This document shows positions 18,270 to 26,667 of a stretch of DNA of 49,792 nucleotides, one piece after another. Position 1 is the first letter of the stretch; each line of letters begins with the position of its first letter. Location: positions 1-49,792 of the forward strand of contig NZ_JAMGBF010000133.1 of NCBI RefSeq assembly GCF_023516615.1. The letters are read 5' to 3'. A program made the translations under genes and the position numbers. The notes beneath the pieces were generated by a model that was not told the origin of the DNA, did not search any database, and saw only the letters and a list, made by a program, of their open reading frames with translations. The DNA is from Streptomyces panaciradicis (GTDB lineage: Bacteria > Actinomycetota > Actinomycetes > Streptomycetales > Streptomycetaceae).

Positions 18270-18929
18270 TCAGGGCTGCCGCAGCCGCTTCGCGAAGTCC
18301 GCGGCGGCCGCACCGGGGTCGTCCGCCTCGGTGATCGCCCGCACGACCACGACCCGGCGGGCCCCGGCCTCGATCACCTCGTCGAGGTTGGCGAGGTCGA
18401 TGCCGCCGATGGCGAACCACGGGCGGTCGGTGTTCAGGGCGGCGGTGTGCCGGACCAGGCCGAGCCCGGGGGCGTGGCGGCCGGGCTTGGTGGGGGTCGG
18501 CCAGCAGGGGCCGGTGCAGAAGTAGTCCACGCCCTCCTGGACGGCGGCCGCCTCGGCCTCCGCCTCCGCGTGCGTGGAGCGGCCGATGAGCACGTCCTCG
18601 CCGAGGATCACGCGGGCCGCGGGGACCGGGAGGTCGCCCTGGCCCAGGTGGAGGACGTCGGCGGCGGCCGCGTGGGCGACGTCCGCGCGGTCGTTGACCG
18701 CGAGGAGCCTGCCGTGGCGGGCGGCGGCCTCGGCGAAGACCTGGAGGTGCTCCAGTTCCTCGGCCGCCTCCATGCCCTTGTCGCGCAGCTGCACGATGTC
18801 GACCCCGCCCGCCAGGACGGCGTCCAGGAACTCGGGCAGGTCGCCCTGGGTCCTGCGGGCGTCCGTGCAGAGGTAGAGCCGGGCGTCGGAGAGCCGGGCG
18901 CGGGCGTCGGCGCCGGACGTGACGGGCAT
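18270..18929 (-). CDS. thiE: Thiamine phosphate synthase
   Basis: 219 residues from ATG 18929. ThiE couples the hydroxymethylpyrimidine and thiazole phosphates to thiamine phosphate. The TIM-barrel signatures are in order: LYLCTDARR, GGVDIVQLRDKGM, LLAVNDRADVA, VLHLGQGDLP, IGRSTH, GVDYFCTGPCWPTPTKPG and WFAIGGID. The start has a GGGGGA stretch upstream. Unlike thiOSG it has no CTGAGA-type riboswitch before it. It is divergent from and about 2 kb apart from thiO, with two other genes between. Confidence 0.95.
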   Translation of the reverse strand: MPVTSGADARARLSDARLYLCTDARRTQGDLPEFLDAVLAGGVDIVQLRDKGMEAAEELEHLQVFAEAAARHGRLLAVNDRADVAHAAAADVLHLGQGDLPVPAARVILGEDVLIGRSTHAEAEAEAAAVQEGVDYFCTGPCWPTPTKPGRHAPGLGLVRHTAALNTDRPWFAIGGIDLANLDEVIEAGARRVVVVRAITEADDPGAAAADFAKRLRQP

Positions 18930-18996
18930 GCGGGTGTCCCCCGGGTGTGGATGGTGCACGGGCCGCGGCCCGGTGCGGCAGGCCGCGGTGGTCCGC

Positions 18997-19021
18997 GGCC
19001 GTGGCCTCACCGGCCACGGCC
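18997..19021. terminator. Hairpin between Rv2175c-like gene and thiE
   Basis: GGCCGTGGCC (18997-19006) and GGCCACGGCC (19012-19021) form a perfect 10-bp stem with a 5-base loop. It lies 36 bases after the Rv2175c-like stop and about 70 bases before the thiE start, both on the minus strand, so it should end the upstream transcript. Confidence 0.7.
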
Positions 19022-19057
19022 CGTGCTCCGGACGGTGTTCGGTTCGTTCTGGCTGGT

Positions 19058-19429
19058 TCAGACGGCGAGCGCCTGGGCCCGGCGCTTCACCTCCGTGCCG
19101 CGATTCTCGCTCAGGGCCTGCGCGGGCGTGCCGGGCAGGCTCTCGTCGGGCGTGAAGAGCCACTCCAGCATCTCTTCGTCGGTGAAGCCGTCGTCCCTCA
19201 GGAGCGTCAAGGTGCCCGACAGGCCCTTGACGACCTTCTGCTCGGCCCCGTCGATGAAGGCGGCGGGGACGTGCAGCGCGCGGTTCTCACCCCGGCGTAC
19301 GGCGATGAGCTGGCCGTCCTTGACCAGCTGCCGCACGCGCGTCACCTCCACGTCGAGCATTTCGGCGATGTCGGGCAGGGTGAGCCAGGCGGGGACGAGA
19401 GCATCGATCTTTGCGTCAATCTCGGTCAC
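19058..19429 (-). CDS. Rv2175c-family winged-helix DNA-binding protein
   Basis: 123 residues from GTG 19429. The N-terminal half is a winged helix-turn-helix (WLTLPDIAEMLDVEVTRVRQ, LVKDGQLIAVRRGENRALHVP), and the C-terminal half matches the small helical Rv2175c C-domain (LSGTLTLLRDDGFTDEEMLE, WLFTPDESLPGTPAQAL). In M. tuberculosis Rv2175c is a substrate of the kinase PknL, encoded next to it. Here the PASTA kinase gene lies about 4 kb away beyond thiOSG. DNA targets are unknown. A hairpin follows its stop codon. Confidence 0.88.
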   Translation of the reverse strand: MTEIDAKIDALVPAWLTLPDIAEMLDVEVTRVRQLVKDGQLIAVRRGENRALHVPAAFIDGAEQKVVKGLSGTLTLLRDDGFTDEEMLEWLFTPDESLPGTPAQALSENRGTEVKRRAQALAV

Positions 19430-19495
19430 GGAATCAAGCCTGCCATCCGGGACCGACAGTCGGAAGTCGGGCCCGCCCGAGCAGTGGCGTCCGGG

Positions 19496-20725
19496 CTACG
19501 CCGTCGCCGCCTTCAGGGGCTTCGCCGGGTCGGCCAGCAGCGCCGCGTCCATCGGGGTGCCCGCCTCGATCAGCCGCCGTCCCTGGGCCAGGTCACGCGG
19601 CCTGCCGACGGCGAGCAGCGCCACCAGGCGGTCCTCGCGCAGCCAGCAGACCGACCAGGCCGGTCCGGCGGGGTCGCCCCGCCACACGGCCGCGTCGGCG
19701 GACGCGTGGTGCCCGGCGTACTGCACGAACCGGCCGAACTGCTCCGACCAGAAGTACGGGACCGGGTCGTAGACGGCCGGGGGTTCGTCGGTGGCCTCGC
19801 CGACGATGTTCGCGGCGACCGTGCGCGGGCCCTGGAGGGCGTTGTCCCAGTGGTGGACGAGCAGGCGCTCGCCGTACCGGGCGGAGGGGAAGGAGGCGCA
19901 GTCGCCGACGGCGTAGACGTCCGGCACCGAGGCGCGCAGGCGGTCGTCGGCCAGGACCTCGCGGTGCGCGCCGAGCTCGACGCCGGAGCCGGCGAGCCAG
20001 GCGGTGGCGGGGCGGGCGCCGATGCCGACCACGACCGCGCCCGCGGGCAGGCGTGTGCCGTCGTCGAGGACGACCGCACCGGGTTCGACGCGCTCCACGC
20101 GCGCGTGGGTGCGCAGCTCGACGCCGGCGTCCCCGTACCAGGCGGCCATCGGGGCGGCGACCTCGGCGGGCAGCGCGCCGGCGAGCGGCCGGTCCGCCGC
20201 CTCGACGACGGTCACCGCGCAGCCGGCCTCACGGGCGGCCGTGGCGAACTCGGCGCCGATCCAGCCCGCGCCGACGACCACGATGTCGTGCTGCCGGGCG
20301 AGCACGGGCCGCAGCCGTTCGGCGTCGTCCAGGGTGCGCAGCAGGTGCACGCCGGGCACGCCCTCGGCGCCGGGCAGCATGACGGGTTCGGCGCCGGTGG
20401 CCAGGATCAGGACGTCGTACGGGACGGGGCCGGCATCGGTGTCCAGCCGGTGCTCGGCGGGGCGCAGGCCCAGTGCCTCGCGGCCCAGGCGCAGTTCGAT
20501 GCCGAGCGCCTCGAAGTCGACGTCGAAGGCGGAGCCCTCGGACTTGCCGAGCAGGACGGCCTTGGACAGCGGCGGCCGGTCGTAGGGCTGATGGGGCTCG
20601 GCGCCGATCAGGGTGACGGTGTCGGTGAAGCCCTGTTCGCGCAGCGCGACCGCGGTCTGCACACCGGCCATGCCGGCGCCGACCACGACCGCACGCCGCT
20701 GTGCCTGCGTCGTCTGCTCGCTCAC
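19496..20725 (-). CDS. FAD/NAD(P)H ferredoxin-reductase-like oxidoreductase
   Basis: 409 residues from GTG 20725. Two Rossmann folds: VVVGAGMAGVQTAVALREQG (FAD, residues 13-32) and IVVVGAGWIGAEFATAAREA (NAD(P)H, about 147-166). YDRPPLSKAVL, the FAD motif VPDVYAVGDCASFP and a C-terminal VPYFWSEQFG segment are those of rubredoxin/ferredoxin reductases that feed electrons to oxygenases and P450s. No ferredoxin or P450 gene adjoins it, so the partner is unknown. The promoter TATGGT is 6 bases from the GTG, implying a leaderless mRNA, and an inverted repeat sits across the -35/spacer. Confidence 0.9.
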   Translation of the reverse strand: MSEQTTQAQRRAVVVGAGMAGVQTAVALREQGFTDTVTLIGAEPHQPYDRPPLSKAVLLGKSEGSAFDVDFEALGIELRLGREALGLRPAEHRLDTDAGPVPYDVLILATGAEPVMLPGAEGVPGVHLLRTLDDAERLRPVLARQHDIVVVGAGWIGAEFATAAREAGCAVTVVEAADRPLAGALPAEVAAPMAAWYGDAGVELRTHARVERVEPGAVVLDDGTRLPAGAVVVGIGARPATAWLAGSGVELGAHREVLADDRLRASVPDVYAVGDCASFPSARYGERLLVHHWDNALQGPRTVAANIVGEATDEPPAVYDPVPYFWSEQFGRFVQYAGHHASADAAVWRGDPAGPAWSVCWLREDRLVALLAVGRPRDLAQGRRLIEAGTPMDAALLADPAKPLKAATA

Positions 20726-20731
20726 CTGATC

Positions 20732-20760
20732 ACCATAGACACTGACTACCCGTCAGTCAG
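20732..20760 (-). promoter_or_regulatory. Promoter with overlapping TetR-like operator
   Basis: On the minus strand CTGACT (20760-20755), 17 bases, TATGGT (20737-20732), then 6 bases to the GTG start of the flavoprotein. The inverted repeat ACTGAC-TACCC-GTCAGT (20741-20757) fills the spacer and reaches into the -35. Layout suggests repression by a TetR-type dimer; no such gene is adjacent. Confidence 0.6.
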
Positions 20761-20846
20761 GGGGCGTGCTCCGTGACCTGTTCCACACCGTCGGTGAGCG
20801 CGCCCGGCGGCCGGAGGCCGTCTTACCGAGGCGCGCGGGGCCGGGC

Positions 20847-20852
20847 TAGGGT
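20847..20852 (+). promoter_or_regulatory. -10 element of thiOSG
   Basis: TAGGGT would start transcription near 20860, immediately before the riboswitch. I see no strong -35. Confidence 0.5.
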
Positions 20853-20867
20853 GGCACCCGTACACGC

Positions 20868-20960
20868 ACTCGCGGGAGCCCGGACGCACCGGGCTGAGAG
20901 GGAGGCTGGCGGCCTCCGACCGTACGAACCTGATCCGGGTCATGCCGGCGAAGGGAGGGG
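20868..20960 (+). promoter_or_regulatory. TPP riboswitch (THI element)
   Basis: The conserved blocks of the thiamine pyrophosphate aptamer are present in order: GGGAGCCCGG, CACCGGGCTGAGAGGGAGGC with the CTGAGA core (20894-20899), a P3 stem (GGAGGC...GCCTCC), then CGTACGAACCTGATCCGGGT and CATGCCGGCGAAGGGAGG. The 3' end includes GGAGGGG, the ribosome-binding site about 10 bases before the thiO ATG, so ligand binding probably blocks translation start. Exact ends are approximate. Confidence 0.95.
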
Positions 20961-20970
20961 CTGGACGCCC

Positions 20971-22125
20971 ATGTCGTCACGTACGTCAGACGTCCTCGTC
21001 ATCGGGGGCGGAATCATCGGCCTGGTCACGGCCTGGCGGGCCGCGCAGCGCGGTCTTTCGACAGCCGTGGTCGATCCCAAGCCGGGCGGCGGGGCCGCCC
21101 AGGTGGCCGCCGGGATGCTGGCCGCCGTCACGGAACTGCACTACGGCGAGCAGACCCTGCTCGGCCTCAATCTGGCCTCCGCCCGCCGTTACCCGGACTT
21201 CGCGGCGGAGCTCACCGAGGTCAGCGGTCACGACGTCGGCTACCGCCGGTGCGGCACGCTCGCCGTCGCGCTCGACGCCGACGACCGCGCCCACCTGCGC
21301 GAACTGCATGCCCTGCAGCGGCAGTCGGGCCTGGAGTCCGAGTGGTTGTCCGGGCGCGACTGCCGGCGCCTGGAGCCGATGCTCGCGCCGGGCGTGCGCG
21401 GGGGGCTGCGGGTCGACGGCGACCACCAGATCGATCCGCGGCGCCTGGCGCACGCGCTGGTGGCCGCGTGCGAGCGGGCCGGCGTGGTGTTCCACCGGGT
21501 GTGGGCCGAGCGCTTCCGGGTCGCGCGGGACCGGGCCGCCGGCGTCGTCACGGCCGAGGGCACCGAGCTGGCCGCGGGACAGGTGGTGCTGGCGGCCGGC
21601 AGCCTCAGCGGGCGGCTGCCGGGGGTGCCGGACGACGTGCTGCCGCCGGTGCGTCCGGTCAAGGGGCAGGTGCTGCGGCTGACCGTGCCGAAGCGGTACG
21701 CGCCGTTCCTGAGCCGTACCGTGCGGGCGCTGGTGCGCGGCAGTCACGTCTATCTGGTGCCGCGCGAGAACGGCGAGCTGGTCGTCGGCGCCACCAGCGA
21801 GGAGCTGGGCTGGGACACGACGGTCACCGCCGGCGGGGTGTACGAGCTGCTGCGCGACGCGCACGAGCTGGTCCCCGGGATCACCGAACTGCCGCTGACG
21901 GAGACGCGCGCGGGTCTGCGCCCCGGCTCCCCCGACAACGCGCCGCTGCTCGGCCCGACCGAACTGCCCGGGCTTGTGCTGGCCACCGGCCACTACCGCA
22001 ACGGCGTGCTGCTCACGCCGGTCACCGGCGACGCCATGGCCCAGGTCCTGGCCACCGGTGAACTGCCCGAAGAGGCCCGCCCGTTCACCCCGAAGCGGTT
22101 CGCGCGCGTGGAGCAGCCCGCATGA
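20971..22125 (+). CDS. thiO: Glycine oxidase ThiO
   Basis: 384 residues from ATG 20971. ThiO oxidises glycine to dehydroglycine, the imine used for the thiazole ring. FAD fold at the start (VLVIGGGIIGLVTAWRAAQR, residues 8-27), DAO-family motifs KGQVLRL and SHVYLVPRENGELVVGATSE, and the C-terminal ATGHYRNGVLLTPVTGDAMA. First gene of the thiO-thiS-thiG operon, controlled by the TPP riboswitch just upstream; its stop overlaps the thiS start by 4 bases. Its place next to thiS and thiG separates it from other amino acid oxidases. Confidence 0.96.
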   Translation: MSSRTSDVLVIGGGIIGLVTAWRAAQRGLSTAVVDPKPGGGAAQVAAGMLAAVTELHYGEQTLLGLNLASARRYPDFAAELTEVSGHDVGYRRCGTLAVALDADDRAHLRELHALQRQSGLESEWLSGRDCRRLEPMLAPGVRGGLRVDGDHQIDPRRLAHALVAACERAGVVFHRVWAERFRVARDRAAGVVTAEGTELAAGQVVLAAGSLSGRLPGVPDDVLPPVRPVKGQVLRLTVPKRYAPFLSRTVRALVRGSHVYLVPRENGELVVGATSEELGWDTTVTAGGVYELLRDAHELVPGITELPLTETRAGLRPGSPDNAPLLGPTELPGLVLATGHYRNGVLLTPVTGDAMAQVLATGELPEEARPFTPKRFARVEQPA

Positions 22126-22322
22126 ACGTCTCTGTCAACGGCCAGGCGCGCGAGTTCGCCCCGGGCACGGCCCTGGACACCGTCGTCCGCACCCTGACCC
22201 CGGCCGCCTCCGGAGTGGCCGCCGCCCTGAACGAGACCGTCGTCCCGCGCGCGCAGTGGCCCGCGACGCCCCTCTCCGAGGGGGACCGCGTCGAGGTCCT
22301 CACCGCCGTCCAAGGAGGCTGA
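22122..22322 (+). CDS. thiS: Sulfur carrier protein ThiS
   Basis: 66 residues, a ubiquitin-like fold protein ending in Gly-Gly (VEVLTAVQGG), the tail that is adenylated and loaded with sulfur as thiocarboxylate for thiazole synthesis. The N-terminal MNVSVNGQAREF and VAAALNETVVPR strands are typical. The start ATG overlaps the thiO stop (ATGA), and thiG follows after 3 bases. No thiF-like adenylating enzyme is in the window. Confidence 0.96.
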   Translation: MNVSVNGQAREFAPGTALDTVVRTLTPAASGVAAALNETVVPRAQWPATPLSEGDRVEVLTAVQGG

Positions 22323-22325
22323 CCC

Positions 22326-23120
<795 letters not shown>

Positions 23121-23225
23121 ACGTACGTTCGATCAGATCCGGACGGCGGTGCGGGGTCCGTCACAGCTCGGCTGCAGTACCGCCCCGATCTCACCCGAAC
23201 CGACGGCTCTGTCAGTCTCGGCTCG

Positions 23226-23231
23226 TACACT
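23226..23231 (+). promoter_or_regulatory. -10 element of the PASTA kinase gene (leaderless)
   Basis: TACACT ends 7 bases before the GTG at 23239, so transcription should start at or next to the start codon. Confidence 0.55.
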
Positions 23232-23238
23232 CACCTGC

Positions 23239-25161
23239 GTGGATACGACCCTTCAGGACCCATTGGTCGGGCAGGTGCTCGACGGCCGCTATCGCGTGGA
23301 CGCGCGGATCGCGGTCGGCGGGATGGCCACGGTCTACCGGGCCCTGGACACCCGCCTCGACCGCGTGCTCGCGCTGAAGGTGATGCACCCCTCGCTGGCG
23401 GCCGACGGCTCCTTCGTCGAGCGGTTCATCCGGGAGGCGAAGTCGGTCGCCCGGCTCGCCCACCCGAACGTGGTGCAGGTCTTCGACCAGGGCACCGACG
23501 GGTCGTACGTCTACCTCGCCATGGAGTACGTCGCCGGGTGCACCCTGCGCGACGTGCTGCGCGAGCGCGGGGCGCTGCAGCCGCGCGCCGCCCTGGACAT
23601 CCTGGAGCCGGTGCTCGCCGCGCTGGGCGCCGCGCACCGGGCCGGATTCGTGCACCGGGACATGAAGCCGGAGAACGTCCTCATAGGAGACGACGGCCGG
23701 GTGAAGGTCGCCGACTTCGGGCTCGTGCGTTCCGTGGACACGGTCACCAACACCACCGGGACCGTCCTCGGCACCGTCTCCTACCTCGCGCCGGAGCAGA
23801 TCGAGCACGGCACGGCCGACCCGCGGGTCGACGTGTACGCGTGCGGTGTCGTCCTGTACGAGATGCTCACCGGCGACCGGCCGCACGAGGGGGACTCCCC
23901 GGCCACGGTCCTGTACAAGCACCTCCACGAGGACGTCCCGCCCCCGTCGGCGGTCGTCCCGGGGCTGCCGTACGCGCTGGACGAGCTGGTCGCCTCGGCG
24001 ACCGCGCGCACTCCCGACGTCCGCCCGTACGACGCGGTGGCGCTGCTCGCGCAGACCCGCGAGGTGCGCGCCGCGCTCAGCGTCGAACAGCTGGACGCGG
24101 TGCCGCCGCGGGCGGTCCCGGCCGACCACCGGGACATCTCCGAGGACCGTACGAGCGTCATCCCGCGCGCGCTGACCACGCCCCGGCCGCAGCCGGTGAA
24201 CGACGAGTCCGCGCTGCACCGCACCAGTCGGCTGGAGTCTCCCCCGCCGCTGCCGCCGCGCCCGCGCGAGGGGCGCTCCCGGCGCGGGCCGCTGGCGATC
24301 GTCGCGGCGGTGCTGCTGATCCTCGGCGTCGGCACGGGCGTGTGGTACATCAACTCCGGCCAGTTCACCAAGGTCCCGCCGGTGCTGGCGAAGACCCGGA
24401 CGCAGGCCGAGAAGAAGCTGAGCGACGCCGGGCTGGACCTGGGGACGGTCAAGCACGCCTACAGCGACACGGTGGCCCGGGGCACGGTCATCAGCTCCGA
24501 CCCGGAGCCCGGCGCCCGGGTCCGGGACAACGCCTCCGTGTCGATCACCCTCTCCGACGGCCCCGAGACCGTGAAGGTGCCCGACGTCCAGGGGCGGACC
24601 CTGGCCGAGGCCAGGGCCCAGCTCAAGAGGGGCGGGCTCGAGGCCGGCATGGTCACCCGGGAGTTCAGCGACAGCGTCCAGCGGGGCTCCGTGATCTCCA
24701 CGGACCCGGCATCCGGCGTACGGCGGCACGCGGGCTCGGCGGTCGCGCTGACGGTCAGCAAGGGCAGCCCGGTGGACGTCCCGGACGTCACCGGCGAGGA
24801 CCTCCAGTCCGCGCGGTCCGACCTGGAGGAGGCGGGCCTCACGGTGAAGGTCGCCGCCGAGCGGATCAACTCCGACTACGACAAGGGCCAGGTCGCCGCG
24901 CAGACCCCCACGGGCGACGGCCGGGCCGCCGAGGGCGACACGGTGACGCTGACGCTGTCGAAGGGCCCCGTGATGGTCGAGGTCCCTGACGTCACCGGTG
25001 ACAGCGTCGACGACGCGCACAAGGCCCTGGAGGGCGCCGGATTCAAGGTCGACGAGGACCGCGGCCTGCTCGGCCTGTTCGGCGACACGGTCAAGGCGCA
25101 GTCCGTGAAGGGCGGCCAGACGGCGCCCAAGGGCTCGACGATCACCATCAAGATCCGGTGA
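23239..25161 (+). CDS. pkaF: PASTA-domain Ser/Thr protein kinase
   Basis: 640 residues from GTG 23239. The cytoplasmic Hanks kinase domain covers about residues 18-275: gly loop IAVGGMATVYRA, Lys in LALKVMHP, HRDMKPENVL (Met instead of the commoner Ile), ADFGL, activation loop with Thr-rich VTNTTGTVLGT, and APEQ. A Pro/Arg-rich juxtamembrane linker leads to one membrane helix (about 351-371, LAIVAAVLLILGVGTGVWYI), then four extracellular PASTA repeats that bind muropeptides or lipid II. It is the PknL/PknB-type cell-wall-sensing kinase, equivalent by position to PknL of M. tuberculosis. The symbol pkaF follows S. coelicolor usage from memory. Confidence 0.93.
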   Translation: MDTTLQDPLVGQVLDGRYRVDARIAVGGMATVYRALDTRLDRVLALKVMHPSLAADGSFVERFIREAKSVARLAHPNVVQVFDQGTDGSYVYLAMEYVAGCTLRDVLRERGALQPRAALDILEPVLAALGAAHRAGFVHRDMKPENVLIGDDGRVKVADFGLVRSVDTVTNTTGTVLGTVSYLAPEQIEHGTADPRVDVYACGVVLYEMLTGDRPHEGDSPATVLYKHLHEDVPPPSAVVPGLPYALDELVASATARTPDVRPYDAVALLAQTREVRAALSVEQLDAVPPRAVPADHRDISEDRTSVIPRALTTPRPQPVNDESALHRTSRLESPPPLPPRPREGRSRRGPLAIVAAVLLILGVGTGVWYINSGQFTKVPPVLAKTRTQAEKKLSDAGLDLGTVKHAYSDTVARGTVISSDPEPGARVRDNASVSITLSDGPETVKVPDVQGRTLAEARAQLKRGGLEAGMVTREFSDSVQRGSVISTDPASGVRRHAGSAVALTVSKGSPVDVPDVTGEDLQSARSDLEEAGLTVKVAAERINSDYDKGQVAAQTPTGDGRAAEGDTVTLTLSKGPVMVEVPDVTGDSVDDAHKALEGAGFKVDEDRGLLGLFGDTVKAQSVKGGQTAPKGSTITIKIR

Positions 25162-25195
25162 CGAAGGGCTGCCGCAGGCATGACACCCTGAACGG

Positions 25196-26074
25196 GTGAA
25201 GAGCCGGTACCCCTCCCTCCCCCGCAACCCCGTCGGCGGCCACGTGCCCGTGGCCGGCGGCCTGAACTCCGTCGGTCTGAGCTACGCCCGCGACCTCGGG
25301 GCCGAGACCGTGCAGGTCTTCGTCGCCAATCCGCGCGGCTGGGCCACGCCCGTCGGCAATCCGCGGCAGGACGAGGAGTTCCGCGCGGCCTGCGCGGCCG
25401 AGGCGATCCCGGCGTACGTCCACGCTCCCTATCTGATCAACTTCGGCTCCCACACCGAGGCGACGGTCGAGAGGTCGGTGGAGTCGCTGCGGCACTCGCT
25501 GCGCCGCGGGCGGGAGATCGGGGCGCTCGGCGTGGTCGTGCACACCGGCAGCGCGACCGGCGGCCGGGAGCGGTCCGTGGCCCTGAAGCAGGTGCGCGAG
25601 CATCTGCTGCCGCTGCTCGACGAGCTGACCCACGACGACGACCCGTTCCTGCTCCTGGAGTCGACCGCCGGCCAGGGCGCCTCCCTGTGCTCGCGGACCT
25701 GGGACTTCGGGCCGTACTTCGAGGCACTGGACGCCCATCCGAAGCTCGGCGTCTGCCTGGACACCTGCCACATCTTCGCCGCCGGGCACGACCTGACCGG
25801 CCCCGCCGGCATGCACCAGACCCTCGACCTGCTGGTGGACACGGTCGGCGAGGGCCGGCTGAAGCTGATCCACGCCAACGACTCCAAGGACGTCGTCGGC
25901 GCCCACAAGGACCGGCACGAGAACATCGGCGCCGGTCACATCGGCGAGGACCCGTTCCGCGCCCTGATGACGCACCCCGCCACCGAGGGCGTTCCGCTGG
26001 TCATCGAGACCCCCGGCGGCAAGGAGGGGCACGCGGCGGACGTGGAGCGGCTGAAAAAACTCCGGGATTCCTGA
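25196..26074 (+). CDS. nfo: Deoxyribonuclease IV (AP endonuclease)
   Basis: 292 residues from GTG 25196, 34 bases after the kinase stop. A TIM-barrel endonuclease IV of base excision repair. Metal-binding motifs are visible: HVPVAGGL, YVHAPYLINFGSHTEA, VVVHTGSATGG, LLLESTAGQG, GVCLDTCHIFAAGHDL, LIHANDSKDVVGAHKDRHEN, and LVIETPGG. It has the usual length for the family. It may be read with the kinase gene or from a weak leaderless promoter within the short gap. Confidence 0.93.
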   Translation: MKSRYPSLPRNPVGGHVPVAGGLNSVGLSYARDLGAETVQVFVANPRGWATPVGNPRQDEEFRAACAAEAIPAYVHAPYLINFGSHTEATVERSVESLRHSLRRGREIGALGVVVHTGSATGGRERSVALKQVREHLLPLLDELTHDDDPFLLLESTAGQGASLCSRTWDFGPYFEALDAHPKLGVCLDTCHIFAAGHDLTGPAGMHQTLDLLVDTVGEGRLKLIHANDSKDVVGAHKDRHENIGAGHIGEDPFRALMTHPATEGVPLVIETPGGKEGHAADVERLKKLRDS

Positions 26075-26085
26075 CGTACGGAGGA

Positions 26086-26102
26086 ATACCCCCCGGGGGT
26101 AT
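26086..26102. promoter_or_regulatory. CsoR-like G/C-tract palindrome
   Basis: ATACCCCCCGGGGGTAT: two perfect 8-base arms (ATACCCCC / GGGGGTAT) around one C, 48 bases upstream of the DUF4396 start. The TACCCC...GGGGTA layout is that of copper-responsive CsoR operators in actinobacteria. Binding is inferred from pattern. Confidence 0.65.
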
Positions 26103-26150
26103 GCGGTTCTGTCCGGTGCAGGCATCCGTCATCCGCCGTTGGGGGCAGAC

Positions 26151-26651
26151 ATGCAGCACGAGGCGCACACCGCACACCTCCACCACCACGAGGGCCACGA
26201 AACCCATGGGCACGGCCCCGCGAGCTGGTCCATGGCCGCGCAGGCCACCCTCCACTGCCTCACCGGCTGCGCCATCGGCGAGGTGCTGGGCATGGTGATC
26301 GGCACCGCGCTCGGCTGGGGCAACCTGCCGACCATGATCCTGGCGATCGTCCTCGCCTTCTTCTTCGGCTACTCGCTCACCCTGCGCGGCGTACTGAAGG
26401 CCGGCGTCGGCTTCCGCGCCGCCTTCCGGGTGGCACTGGCCGCGGACACCCTGTCGATCGCCGTGATGGAGCTGATCGACAACGGCGTGATCGTGCTGTG
26501 GCCGGACGCCATGGACGCCGGGCTCGCCGACGCGCTCTTCTGGATCTCGCTGACGATCTCCCTGGTGATCGCCTTCGTGGTCACCACGCCCGTCAACAAG
26601 TGGATGATCGGCCGCGGCAAGGGCCACGCCGTGGTCCACGGCCACCACTGA
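26151..26651 (+). CDS. His-rich DUF4396 membrane protein
   Basis: 166 residues from ATG 26151; an in-frame TTG at 26139 is possible. The N-terminus is strikingly His-rich (MQHEAHTAHLHHHEGHETHG, then HG), and the C-terminus ends HAVVHGHH, so both tails could bind metal. Between them lie four or five membrane helices of the DUF4396 type (ATLHCLTGCAIGEVLGMVIG; PTMILAIVLAFFFGYSLTLR; VALAADTLSIAVMELIDNGV; ALFWISLTISLVIAFVVTTP). Upstream is a CsoR-like palindrome. A copper-linked role is my inference from these two features; biochemical function of the family is not known to me. Confidence 0.88.
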   Translation: MQHEAHTAHLHHHEGHETHGHGPASWSMAAQATLHCLTGCAIGEVLGMVIGTALGWGNLPTMILAIVLAFFFGYSLTLRGVLKAGVGFRAAFRVALAADTLSIAVMELIDNGVIVLWPDAMDAGLADALFWISLTISLVIAFVVTTPVNKWMIGRGKGHAVVHGHH

Positions 26652-26667
26652 GCGGCCGGGGGCGGGC

